In this document: piece by piece, positions 21,147-30,402 of the stretch
Layout: each line of letters opens with the position of its first letter
How positions within the stretch are numbered: position 1 is the stretch's first letter
Program-made: the position numbers and the translations under genes
NCBI GenBank assembly: GCA_963721105.1
Contig: CAVRHY010000007.1
Span: 62,001 to 126,000 of the forward strand
DNA: 64,000 bases
DNA from: Thermohalobaculum sp963721105
GTDB lineage: Bacteria > Pseudomonadota > Alphaproteobacteria > Rhodobacterales > Rhodobacteraceae
Reading direction: 5' to 3'
The notes under the pieces: generated by a model
The model's input: only the letters and a program-made list of their open reading frames with translations
The model's database searches: none
Told to the model about the DNA's origin: nothing

Positions 21147-21194
21147 CCCGCCCCCGACGCCTGGGCACCGTCCACATTGCGCGGCGGTGCCGGG

Positions 21195-21217
21195 GCCGGT
21201 CGCAAAGTGCGACCGGC
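21195..21217 (+). terminator. Hairpin after tig
   Basis: Nine-base perfect arms GCCGGTCGC (21195-21203) and GCGACCGGC (21209-21217) with a five-base AAAGT loop, 49 bases after the tig stop and before the end of the convergent transporter gene. There is no T-run, so termination strength is uncertain. Confidence 0.5.
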
Positions 21218-21315
21218 GGAAACCCCTTGAAACGACCCGCTCGGCGCAATGCGCCTTCGCTGGTGCGCTCCGGGTGACGGATCCGCGCCGGGGCCGCCGC
21301 GCGTCTCCTCGCGGT

Positions 21316-22242
21316 TCAGCGCGCCCGCGTCGCGATCAGGACGCCGATCCCGGCCGCGGCCATGCCGGCCCAGGCGAGCGGCGGCATTACCTCGTGCAGC
21401 AGCGCCCAGGCCAACGCGGCGGCGATCGGCGGCACCAGGAACATCAGCGCCGAGACGCGTGCCACCTCGCCGGCACGGATCATCGCCAGCAGCAGCGACG
21501 TGGCGATGAGCGAGTTGCCGATCACCAGGTAGGCGAGCGCACCGGCGAACGGCCAGCTCCAGGTGACGTGCAGGGACTCGAAGGCGAGCGCAAAAGGCAG
21601 GATCCCGGCCAGACCCGCGGCGAAGCCGACGAGGTTCGCGGTGACGGGGTGGTGCGCGACGCCGAACCGCTTTTCCCAGAGCGTGCCGGCGATCATGCCC
21701 ACGAGCCCCAGCGCCGCGAAGGCGAGCCCATCCGCTGGCGGCGGCGCGATGGCCGAGCGGGCCAGGATGACTGCCGCCGTGCCTGCCAGCCCCAGCAGCA
21801 GTCCCGACCAGCGGCGCCAGCCGATGTGCTCGGCCGCGACGCCGGGGGCGAGCATGGCGACGATGATCGGCTGCAGCGACATGACCAGAGCCACCACGCC
21901 TGCCGCCACCCCGGCGCGGAAAGCCAGGTAGGAAAAGCCGAAATAGCCAGTCTGTATGAACAGGCCGACGATCGCGAGATGCCCCCACTCGGCGGCGCGG
22001 CGGGGCAGGGACGGCCGCAGGATCGCGAACAGCACGGCCATCGCGCCGATGGCGAAGGCATAGCGCAGCACCAGCAGCGTCAGCGGCTCGGAATAGCGGA
22101 TGCCGATCTTGGCGACGACGTAGCCGCCGGACCAGAGGCAGCAGAACACGACGGGCGCGGCAAGCAGCCAGAGCGGGCGCGGCGCCGCTGCGGGGCGCGG
22201 CGCCGCGATGCGTTCGGCGAGGCGGTGCTGTTGCCAGATCAT
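21316..22242 (-). CDS. EamA/DMT-superfamily transporter
   Basis: A 308-residue membrane protein with about ten hydrophobic helices arranged as two EamA repeats (roughly residues 25-150 and 170-305). The first has WSGGYVVAKIGIRYSEPLTLLVLRYA, and the second ends with FLVPPIAAALAWALLHEVMPPLAWAG; both are family hallmarks. Members export metabolites such as amino acids. The substrate here is unknown. The gene is inserted between tig and clpP on the opposite strand. Confidence 0.85.
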   Translation of the reverse strand: MIWQQHRLAERIAAPRPAAAPRPLWLLAAPVVFCCLWSGGYVVAKIGIRYSEPLTLLVLRYAFAIGAMAVLFAILRPSLPRRAAEWGHLAIVGLFIQTGYFGFSYLAFRAGVAAGVVALVMSLQPIIVAMLAPGVAAEHIGWRRWSGLLLGLAGTAAVILARSAIAPPPADGLAFAALGLVGMIAGTLWEKRFGVAHHPVTANLVGFAAGLAGILPFALAFESLHVTWSWPFAGALAYLVIGNSLIATSLLLAMIRAGEVARVSALMFLVPPIAAALAWALLHEVMPPLAWAGMAAAGIGVLIATRAR

Positions 22243-22305
22243 GCGGCCTGAATGCCTCGATCGTCCGCCCGGAGGTCCGCCTGCGCATCATTTTCGTGGC
22301 GCGCC

Positions 22306-22332
22306 ATTGAAGCCCAGATAAGCAGCCATTAT
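22306..22332 (+). promoter_or_regulatory. Possible heat-shock (sigma-32-type) promoter of clpP
   Basis: ATTGAA (22306-22311) and CCATTAT (22326-22332), 14 bases apart, resemble a degenerate CTTGAA / CCCATNT heat-shock promoter about 75 bases before the clpP start. The match is partial. Confidence 0.3.
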
Positions 22333-22404
22333 GACATTCAGACAAGCTATGACCCATGCCGATCCGCTCTGCTTCGGCCGGCGCTCGCAGACAGGACAGC
22401 CCCC

Positions 22405-23034
22405 ATGCGCGACCCTCTGGATACCTACACCAGCTTCATCATCCCGACGGTCGAGGAGATCACGGCCCGCGGCTCGACCCGCTACGACATCTTCTCGCGC
22501 CTATTGAAGGAGCGGATCGTCTTCGTCGCCGGCCCGGTCGAGGACCAGATGGCGACGCTGGTGGTCGCCCAGCTGCTGTTCCTCGAGGCGGAGAACCCGA
22601 AGAAGGAAATCGCGATGTACATCAACAGCCCGGGTGGCGTCGTCACCTCGGGGCTGTCGATCTACGACACCATGCAGTATATCCGGCCCAAGGTCTCGAC
22701 GCTCTGCGTCGGGCAGGCGGCGTCGATGGGCTCGCTGCTGCTGGCGGGAGGATCCAAGGACATGCGCTTCTCGCTGCCGAACGCGCGCATCATGGTGCAC
22801 CAGCCCTCCGGCGGCTTCCGTGGCCAGGCGTCCGACATCGAGATCCATGCCCGCGAGGTGCAGGAGCTGAAGAAGCGCCTGAACGAGATCTACATGAAGC
22901 ATACCGGCCAGGACATCGAGATCATCGAGCGCGCGCTGGACCGCGACAACTTCATGACGCCGCAGGCGGCCAAGGAATGGGGGCTGATCGACAACATCGT
23001 CGAGGAACGCAAGGCTGCCGACGAGGCCGGCTGA
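22405..23034 (+). CDS. clpP: ATP-dependent Clp protease proteolytic subunit
   Basis: ClpP is the tetradecameric serine peptidase used by ClpX and ClpA. The 209-residue product has the full catalytic triad: Ser107 in GQAASMGSLLL, His132 in ARIMVHQPSGG and Asp181 in ERALDRDNFM. The NSPGGVVTSGLSIYD motif that shapes the active site is also present. I start at ATG 22405 (MRDPLDTYTSFIIPTV); the in-frame sequence back to 22252 has no similarity to the family. clpX follows after 173 bases and lon after clpX. The SspB adaptor and tmRNA that feed ClpXP are at 38.9-39.8 kb. Confidence 0.97.
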   Translation: MRDPLDTYTSFIIPTVEEITARGSTRYDIFSRLLKERIVFVAGPVEDQMATLVVAQLLFLEAENPKKEIAMYINSPGGVVTSGLSIYDTMQYIRPKVSTLCVGQAASMGSLLLAGGSKDMRFSLPNARIMVHQPSGGFRGQASDIEIHAREVQELKKRLNEIYMKHTGQDIEIIERALDRDNFMTPQAAKEWGLIDNIVEERKAADEAG

Positions 23035-23087
23035 GCCGATTTTCGCAATCCGGCGAAAGCGGTGACAGGGCGGCGCGGTGGCGCTAA

Positions 23088-23102
23088 CCTGCGAAACGCA
23101 GG
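23088..23102 (+). terminator. Small hairpin between clpP and clpX
   Basis: CCTGCG-AAA-CGCAGG (23088-23102) is a perfect six-base stem with a three-base loop, 53 bases after the clpP stop. It lacks a T-tract, so it may only stabilise the clpP mRNA end. Confidence 0.3.
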
Positions 23103-23207
23103 ATTCGCGCTGCAGCCCTTGGGTGCCACGGCGATGTTTTGTGACAGGCGGCGGAGCTATATCGCCCGACAGATGTAAGGCGGAGAGGGTCCGCCCGGAG
23201 AGTTGAC

Positions 23208-24470
<1,263 letters not shown>

Positions 24471-24500
24471 TGTTAAGGGCGCGCCCGACCACGCTGGCCG

Positions 24501-24530
24501 CTTGAATTCAGCCTGCCCGGAACCCATTTT
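24501..24530 (+). promoter_or_regulatory. Heat-shock (sigma-32-type) promoter candidate for lon
   Basis: CTTGAA at 24501-24506 and CCCATTTT at 24523-24530 are 16 bases apart. Both boxes match the sigma-32 pattern (CTTGAA, CCCCATNT) and lie 57 bases before the lon start, in the clpX-lon gap. Confidence 0.6.
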
Positions 24531-24548
24531 CCGGTTCAAGCAACAAAG

Positions 24549-24573
24549 GCTCCCGTGGCTTTCCGCCGGGAGC
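24549..24573 (+). promoter_or_regulatory. Hairpin in the lon leader
   Basis: GCTCCCG (24549-24555) and CGGGAGC (24567-24573) form a seven-base stem whose 3' arm ends just upstream of the GAGAGGC ribosome-site region of lon. If formed in the mRNA it would crowd the translation start and could melt on heating. No T-run follows, so it is not an obvious clpX terminator. Confidence 0.35.
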
Positions 24574-24586
24574 GAGAGGCAGATAG

Positions 24587-27007
24587 ATGAGCGATCAGAA
24601 ATCCACCCAAGCGGCAGCCACGTACCCGGTGCTGCCGCTCCGTGACATCGTTGTCTTTCCGCACATGATCGTGCCGCTCTTCGTCGGCCGCACCCGCTCC
24701 GTCAAGGCGCTCGAGGCGGTGATGAAGGACGACCGGCAGATCCTGCTGGCCTCGCAGCGCGACGCCGCCAAGGACGAGCCGGGCGAGAACGACATCTACA
24801 GAACCGGCTCGCTGGCCAACGTGCTGCAGCTTCTGAAGCTGCCGGACGGTACCGTCAAGGTGCTGGTCGAGGGCCGCAGCCGCGCGAAGATCACCGGCTT
24901 CGTGGCGAACGAGGACTATTTCGAGGCGTCGATCGAGCCGGTCGACGAGGCAGCGGGCGACGCCGACACGGTGGCTGCGCTCTCGCGCTCGCTGGTCGAG
25001 CGCTTCGAGCGCTATGTCAAGTTGAACAAGAACGTGCCGGAGGAGGCGCTGGCCTCGATAGGCGAGATCGAGGAGCCCTCGAAGCTGGCCGATACCATCG
25101 CCGGCCACATGAGCGTCAAGCTCTCCGAGCGGCAGAAGCTTCTGGAGGAGCCGAGCGTCTCGGCCCGCATGGAGAAGATTCTCGGCCTGATCCAGGGCGA
25201 GATCTCTGTGCTGCAGGTCGAAAAGAAGATCAAGTCGCGCGTCAAGAACCAGATGGAGAAGACGCAGCGCGAGTACTACCTCAACGAGCAGATGAAGGCC
25301 ATCCAGCGCGAGCTTGGCGAGGGCGAGGAAGGCCGCGACGACATCAGCGAGTACGAGCGCCAGATCGAGGAGACCAAGCTTTCGAAGGAGGCGCGCGACA
25401 AGGCGACGGGCGAGCTGAAGAAGCTGCGGAACATGTCACCGATGTCGGCCGAGGCGACCGTCGTGCGCAACTACCTCGACTGGATGCTGTCGATCCCGTG
25501 GGGGGCAAAGTCGCGCGTCAAGAAGGACCTGGCCAAGGCCCAGACGGTGCTGGACGACGACCATTACGGGCTCGTGAAGGTCAAGGAGCGGATCGTCGAG
25601 TACCTTGCCGTGCAGCAGCGCAGCAAGAAGCTCAAGGGCCCGATCCTGTGCCTGGTCGGCCCTCCGGGTGTCGGCAAGACCTCGCTCGGCAAGTCGGTCG
25701 CGCGGGCGACGGGGCGCGAGTTCATCCGCATCTCGCTTGGCGGCGTGCGTGACGAGGCCGAGATTCGCGGCCACCGGCGGACCTATATCGGCTCGATGCC
25801 CGGCAAGATCATCCAGTCGATGAAGAAGGCCAAGTCTAACAACCCGCTGATCCTGCTCGACGAGATCGACAAGATGGGCCACGACTTCCGCGGCGACCCC
25901 GCGTCGGCCATGCTCGAGGTGCTCGACCCCGAGCAGAACTCGACCTTTGTCGACCACTACCTCGAGGTAGAGTACGATTTGTCCAACGTGATGTTCATCA
26001 CGACGGCGAACACCTACAACATGCCGCAGCCGCTGATCGACCGCATGGAGATCATCAGCCTCGCCGGCTACACCGAGGACGAGAAGATCGAGATTGCCCG
26101 GCGCCATCTTCAGCCGAAGCAGGAAAAGGAGCACGGGCTGCGCAAGGGCGAGTTCAGCCTGAGCGACGAGGCGCTGAAGGCGATCGTCCAGACCTACACG
26201 CGCGAGGCCGGCGTCCGGAACCTCGAGCGGCAGATCGCCAAGGTGTGCCGGAAGGTGCTGACCGAGATCGTTCGTGGCGACCACAAGTCGGTCGAGGTGA
26301 CGGCCGACAACCTCGAGCATTACCTGGGCGTGCCGCGCTTCAAGCACGGGCTGGCGGAGGAGACCGACCAGATCGGCGTCACGACGGGGCTCGCCTACAC
26401 CTCGGTTGGCGGCGACCTCTTGCATATCGAGGCGCTGAAGCTGCCCGGAAGGGGCCGGATGAAGACGACCGGCACGCTGGGCGACGTCATGAAGGAGTCC
26501 ATCGACGCGGCGGCCAGCTTCGTCCGCTCGAAGGCGCCGACCTATGGCGTGAAGCCGACGCGCTTCGAGAAGATCGACATCCACGTCCACGTGCCCGAAG
26601 GGGCGACGCCCAAGGACGGGCCTTCGGCGGGCGTTGCGATGGTGACCTCGATCGTTTCGGTTCTGACGGACATCCCGATCCGCAGGGATCTGGCGATGAC
26701 GGGAGAGGTAACGCTGCGCGGCAACGTGCTGCCGATCGGCGGGCTGAAGGAGAAGCTTCTCGCGGCGCTCCGCGGCGGCATCAAGACGGTTCTGATCCCC
26801 AAGGACAACGTGAAGGACCTGGCCGAAATCCCTGACAACGTTAAGGACGGGCTCGAGATCATCCCGGTCGAAAACGTCTCCCAGGTACTCGGCCACGCGC
26901 TGGTCCGCCAGCCCGAGCCGATCGACTGGGAGGAGGTCGAGGAGGTCGACAATCCGCGGCCCGCGGACGAGGACGACAACACGGCGACGACGTCGCTGGC
27001 GCACTGA
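24587..27007 (+). CDS. lon: ATP-dependent Lon protease
   Basis: Lon degrades misfolded and regulatory proteins. The 806-residue chain has the N-terminal LAN domain (YPVLPLRDIVVFPHMIVPLFVGR at residue 10), a coiled-coil stretch with YYLNEQMKAIQRELGEGEE, the AAA+ module with Walker A GPPGVGKTSLGKS (about residue 355) and Walker B ILLDEIDKMG, and the C-terminal protease domain with the Ser-Lys dyad: Ser in PKDGPSAGVAM and Lys in GGLKEKLLAALRGG. Length and motifs are canonical. A heat-shock-like promoter precedes it and a strong hairpin follows. Confidence 0.98.
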   Translation: MSDQKSTQAAATYPVLPLRDIVVFPHMIVPLFVGRTRSVKALEAVMKDDRQILLASQRDAAKDEPGENDIYRTGSLANVLQLLKLPDGTVKVLVEGRSRAKITGFVANEDYFEASIEPVDEAAGDADTVAALSRSLVERFERYVKLNKNVPEEALASIGEIEEPSKLADTIAGHMSVKLSERQKLLEEPSVSARMEKILGLIQGEISVLQVEKKIKSRVKNQMEKTQREYYLNEQMKAIQRELGEGEEGRDDISEYERQIEETKLSKEARDKATGELKKLRNMSPMSAEATVVRNYLDWMLSIPWGAKSRVKKDLAKAQTVLDDDHYGLVKVKERIVEYLAVQQRSKKLKGPILCLVGPPGVGKTSLGKSVARATGREFIRISLGGVRDEAEIRGHRRTYIGSMPGKIIQSMKKAKSNNPLILLDEIDKMGHDFRGDPASAMLEVLDPEQNSTFVDHYLEVEYDLSNVMFITTANTYNMPQPLIDRMEIISLAGYTEDEKIEIARRHLQPKQEKEHGLRKGEFSLSDEALKAIVQTYTREAGVRNLERQIAKVCRKVLTEIVRGDHKSVEVTADNLEHYLGVPRFKHGLAEETDQIGVTTGLAYTSVGGDLLHIEALKLPGRGRMKTTGTLGDVMKESIDAAASFVRSKAPTYGVKPTRFEKIDIHVHVPEGATPKDGPSAGVAMVTSIVSVLTDIPIRRDLAMTGEVTLRGNVLPIGGLKEKLLAALRGGIKTVLIPKDNVKDLAEIPDNVKDGLEIIPVENVSQVLGHALVRQPEPIDWEEVEEVDNPRPADEDDNTATTSLAH

Positions 27008-27061
27008 CGGCGAGAGACACCGCCGACCGGAAGGGCAGGGTCCGACGACCCACGAATTCCG

Positions 27062-27095
27062 CTGGCTGTTCCCCGTTTCGACTGGGAACAGCCAG
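27062..27095. terminator. Strong bidirectional terminator hairpin after lon
   Basis: Twelve-base perfect arms CTGGCTGTTCCC (27062-27073) and GGGAACAGCCAG (27084-27095) with a ten-base loop, 55 bases after the lon stop and 43 bases beyond the end of the convergent DUF2127 gene. A short GTTTC follows on the plus strand. Confidence 0.8.
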
Positions 27096-27138
27096 ACCGG
27101 GTTTCTGAGCCCCTGACTTCCGGGTCTTGGCGTATGCG

Positions 27139-27622
27139 TCAGTCGACCGGCAGGTGCTTTCGCAGAAGGCGCCACTCATGCCAGACGAGGGCGACGACAA
27201 TCAGATCAAAGACCGTGAGCAGGATCAGCCCGAAGGAATGGGTGTAGCTGTAGCGGTAGAGCTGATAGGCCATGAATGCGCCCAGCGAAATCAGCGACAG
27301 CGGATAGGCGATGATCTTCTCCTGGAGCAGGCCGGCGACCAGCACGACTTTGATCAGGCCGTGGCTGACTAAGGTAAAAGGCATAAAAAGATTGGGTGGT
27401 GCCGGTCAGATGCTGGGCGGCGTCGAGCATGCGGGTCGCAATGAAGTCGCGTGGGTCCTCGGTCAGCTCTTCCTGGGTCAGGAGATTAACCCAGTGCAGA
27501 ACTGATTGCGCACTGACCAGATAGAATACAAGGCCGCCAGCGATTTCTACGAGTGCGTGCAATCCTTTGAGGATCACGCTGACGCGGAATACCTGGTGGA
27601 CACGGTGCTCGGTGACTTTCAT
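27139..27622 (-). CDS. DUF2127 membrane protein (frameshifted near 27385)
   Basis: Two overlapping frames form one protein of about 160 residues. The N-terminal half has HRVHQVFRVSVILKGLHALVEIAGG, and the C-terminal half, in the other frame, has SHGLIKVVLVAGLLQEKIIAYPLSL and YRYSYTHSFGLILLTVFDLIVVALVWHEWR. Together they give four membrane segments and the GLHALVE / SHGLIK signatures of DUF2127, a family of unknown function. The shift lies in an A/T-rich run near 27385 (TTTTTATGCCTTTTACC on the coding strand), a likely place for a homopolymer error. It is convergent with lon. Confidence 0.75.
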
Positions 27623-27763
27623 GGCAGCGAGAGACCCTGTCCGGCGAAAGGCGGTCGATGGTCGCCGACATGCCTTGGTGGATCAACTCTTTCGCAGAAG
27701 CGCCATTGGGCTCGGCACGAAGATCCACGAGTGAGACCGCGGCGGCGCGCCCGCGCGCCGCGC

Positions 27764-28480
27764 TCAGTGTCCGGGCGCGAACTCCGACACCAGCGCGCGT
27801 TCCTCGATTTCGCGCAGCAGCTTGCGGCGGATCGCTTCCGGATAGTCCTCGAAGCCCGCCGCGATCTCCATGAAGGCGCGCGGGCCAGCCAGGACGTTGG
27901 TTTCGTAGTGCTTCACCGGGTCCGGCGTGTCGCCGCGGATCACCAGGCCGTTCACCGTGTAGCCGAGCGCCGCCAGCGCGTCCGCCATCGCCCGCGGCGC
28001 GCGGCCCTCGTTGTTCACGCCGTCGCCCGAGACGTCGATGACGCGCCGCCGGCATTCCTGCGGCGCCGTCCGGCTCACCTTCAGCGCATGGTAGAGCGCC
28101 TCGCCGATGGCGGTCGAATAGTTCCGCCAGTCGCGCCCGCTCTGGCGGATCGCATCGGCGAAGTCGGCCATCGACCCGGCATCCGTCAGGAGGTGCCAGC
28201 CTGTCACCTGGCGCTGCCGCGACGCGCCGCTCCACTCTGTCAGCGTCACCAGGACGCCGCCTTTCTGGGCATCGACTGCCTCGACCAGTTGCGGGTCCTC
28301 GAAGGCCGAGGCCATGCCTTCCATCTGCAGCGCGAACTCGCGGTCGTCGATCGACCCGGAGACGTCGACGGCTAGTATCAGCTGCAGGGCGCAGGGCTCG
28401 GCCACGGCGGCGGGGCGGGCGGCGGCGAGCGAGGCGCCGGGCATGGCCCCGAGGAGGCAGAGTGCGAGCGCGGCCCTCAT
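27764..28480 (-). CDS. Secreted DUF1194 (VWA-like) protein, copy 3 of 3
   Basis: A 238-residue protein with a signal peptide (RAALALCLLGAMPGASLAAA) and one von Willebrand A-like domain. The metal site motif is intact: AVDVSGSIDDREFALQ supplies DxSxS, and VIDVSGDGVNNEG supplies the distal Asp. DUF1194 proteins are periplasmic or exported and of unknown role. The ATG at 28480 overlaps the preceding paralogue's stop (ATGA), so the two are translationally coupled. It is the last gene of a glyoxalase / DUF1194 / DUF1194 / DUF1194 series. Confidence 0.88.
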   Translation of the reverse strand: MRAALALCLLGAMPGASLAAARPAAVAEPCALQLILAVDVSGSIDDREFALQMEGMASAFEDPQLVEAVDAQKGGVLVTLTEWSGASRQRQVTGWHLLTDAGSMADFADAIRQSGRDWRNYSTAIGEALYHALKVSRTAPQECRRRVIDVSGDGVNNEGRAPRAMADALAALGYTVNGLVIRGDTPDPVKHYETNVLAGPRAFMEIAAGFEDYPEAIRRKLLREIEERALVSEFAPGH

Positions 28481-29157
28481 GGCAGCCCGCCCATGATCAT
28501 CTCGCCGCTGACCTCGCGCAGCAGCTTGCGCAGCATGACTGGGGGGAAGTCGTCGAAATCGCGCGCGATGGCGACGAAGGCGTCCGGCCCCTGGACGACG
28601 TTGTCGGCATAGTAGAGCGCCGGGTCGGGCAGGTCTCCCCGGATCGCCAGGCCGTTGATGGTCACCCCTTCCAGCAGGCCGCGCCGGCGGAAGTCCCCGG
28701 GCCCGGCGCCATCGTTGTTCGCGCCGTCGCCGGAGATGTCGAGCACGCGCCGGGTGCAGGCGGGGGCCGTCTTCAGCAGAGTCGCCCCGTATTCGACGGC
28801 CTTGCCCAACGCCGTGGACAGGTCCGTATAGGGACGCCGGTGGGCGCCGAGGCGCGCGGCGAAGTCCCGCGCCGCTCCCGGGCTGTCTAGGACGGTCCAG
28901 CCGACGGCGATGTCCTGCTGGTTGTAGCCCGACCATTCGTAGACCGTGACGGCGACGTCGGAGCCCTTGGGCGACAGCATGGCCGCGATCAGCTCGTCGG
29001 CCCGGAAAGCCTGGACGAGCCCGCCGAGCTGCAGCGCGTATTCGCGGCTGTCGACGCTGGACGAGATGTCGAGCCCGAGCGCCAGAGCCAGCCTGCAGCG
29101 CGCCTGGGCCTGGGCGGTGACCATCAGCAGCGCGACGATCAGCGTGGCCCGGAACAT
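28477..29157 (-). CDS. Secreted DUF1194 (VWA-like) protein, copy 2 of 3
   Basis: A 226-residue paralogue of its two neighbours. It starts at ATG 29157, one base after the preceding stop, and has a signal peptide (FRATLIVALLMVTAQAQA). The MIDAS-type motif GLDISSSVDSREYALQ and RVLDISGDGANNDG are intact. The shared C-terminal block (INGLAIRGDLPDP..YYADNVVQGPDAFV..DFPPVMLRKLLRE) aligns closely with the other copies. Its function is unknown; a metal-dependent protein-binding role in the periplasm is inferred from the fold. Confidence 0.88.
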   Translation of the reverse strand: MFRATLIVALLMVTAQAQARCRLALALGLDISSSVDSREYALQLGGLVQAFRADELIAAMLSPKGSDVAVTVYEWSGYNQQDIAVGWTVLDSPGAARDFAARLGAHRRPYTDLSTALGKAVEYGATLLKTAPACTRRVLDISGDGANNDGAGPGDFRRRGLLEGVTINGLAIRGDLPDPALYYADNVVQGPDAFVAIARDFDDFPPVMLRKLLREVSGEMIMGGLP

Positions 29158-29158
29158 G

Positions 29159-29851
29159 TCAGCGGCTCGCCACCGGCGCCTGCAGCTCTCGCACCAGCTT
29201 CCGGATGATGGCGTGGGGATAGTCGGCGTAACCATGCGCGACCTCGACGAAGGCGCCCGGACCGTGGATCAGGTGCTCGCGGTAATACTGGGCGGGGTCG
29301 CGCGCGCCGCCGGCGATCGCCAGCCCGTTGACTGTGAACCCGTGCAGCGTGCCCTGGCGCGCGTACCAGTCCGGCGCGGCGCCGTGATTGTTCGGGCCGT
29401 CGCCCGAGATGTCGATGATGCGGCGCGCGCAGGGGCGCGGGTTATGGGCGTGCAGCAGAGTGCCGAACTCGACGGCGCGGCCGAGCGCGGTCGGCCAGGA
29501 GTCGTGCTGGCGCGCGACCTGCGCCAGCCGGTCCGAAAAGGACTCGACAGCGGCGCCGTCGGCCAGCCATGTCCAGCCGACGACGACCTCCTGCTGGAAG
29601 AAACCCGACCATTCGTAGACCGAGACCATGACGCCGCCGGCAGCGCCGCCCACGATCGCGGCGACGACCTCGGGGTCACGGAAGGCAGCGGCCAGCCCCT
29701 GGATCTGCAGCCGGTATTCTGCCTGGTCGACGCTGGACGAGACGTCGAGGCCCAGCGCCAAGGCGGTGCCGCATGGCTCGACGGCCTGCCCGGCGGCGGT
29801 CGCCGCCGGGGCCGCAAGCGCCAGCAGCGCCGCCAAGGCGCGGGCGATCAC
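29159..29851 (-). CDS. Secreted DUF1194 (VWA-like) protein, copy 1 of 3
   Basis: About 230 residues, the first of three tandem DUF1194 paralogues. I start at GTG 29851, which overlaps the upstream glyoxalase stop as GTGA and directly precedes a signal sequence (IARALAALLALAAPAATAAG). An ATG at 29881 would lengthen the overlap to 34 bases and add charged residues before the signal. The metal motif GLDVSSSVDQAEYRLQ and IIDISGDGPNNHG are intact. The coupling of all four genes suggests one mRNA starting before 30279. Confidence 0.85.
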   Translation of the reverse strand: MIARALAALLALAAPAATAAGQAVEPCGTALALGLDVSSSVDQAEYRLQIQGLAAAFRDPEVVAAIVGGAAGGVMVSVYEWSGFFQQEVVVGWTWLADGAAVESFSDRLAQVARQHDSWPTALGRAVEFGTLLHAHNPRPCARRIIDISGDGPNNHGAAPDWYARQGTLHGFTVNGLAIAGGARDPAQYYREHLIHGPGAFVEVAHGYADYPHAIIRKLVRELQAPVASR

Positions 29852-30279
29852 CACGTGCCGGTGTTCTCCATGCTCGCCCATGGTTCCTGCTTCGGTAACG
29901 GCTCGCCCATCTGCAGCAGCTCGATCGAAATGCCGTCGGGCGAGCGAACGAACGCCATGCGCCCATCGCGCGGGGGCCGATTGATGGTGACGCCGCCGTC
30001 CATCAGTTGCTGGCACTTCTCGTAGATATTCTCGACCTCGTAGGCGAGGTGCCCGAAATTCCGGCCGCCGGAGTATTTCTCGTCGGAGTCCCAGTTGTAG
30101 GTCAGCTCGACCTCGCTGCCGGGACCGCCGCCCTGCGGCGACAGAAAGACCAGCGTCGCCTTGGCGGCCTCGAGGTCCTTGCGCCGCGTCTCGACCAGCC
30201 CCAGCAGGTCGCAGTAGAACCGCTTGGAGGCCTCGATGTCGGCCACGCGGACCATGGTGTGCAGGTACTTGATTTTCAT
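29848..30279 (-). CDS. Glyoxalase I / VOC-family protein
   Basis: A 143-residue VOC protein of lactoylglutathione-lyase type. KYLHTMVRVADIEASKRFYCDLLGL begins the fold with a metal His (His7), and VELTYNWDSDEKY, NFGHLAYEVENIYE and GISIELLQ provide the expected Glu, His and Glu ligands (in the ELTYNW, FGHLAY and IELLQ segments). It would detoxify methylglyoxal-glutathione adducts if it is a true GloA. Start ATG 30279 follows AAGGGA. It is the first gene of the operon that continues into the three DUF1194 genes and is divergent from thyX. Confidence 0.85.
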   Translation of the reverse strand: MKIKYLHTMVRVADIEASKRFYCDLLGLVETRRKDLEAAKATLVFLSPQGGGPGSEVELTYNWDSDEKYSGGRNFGHLAYEVENIYEKCQQLMDGGVTINRPPRDGRMAFVRSPDGISIELLQMGEPLPKQEPWASMENTGTW

Positions 30280-30402
30280 ACCGTCCCTTTCAGGCCTCGC
30301 AAGCGCTGTTGCAAGGCTACGTTTTGCGTCTATCATGTGGCGGACTACAACATCTAGCGCGCTGCCGAATCGCTTGCGCGAAACGTCCGCCGGGGGAACG
30401 CT

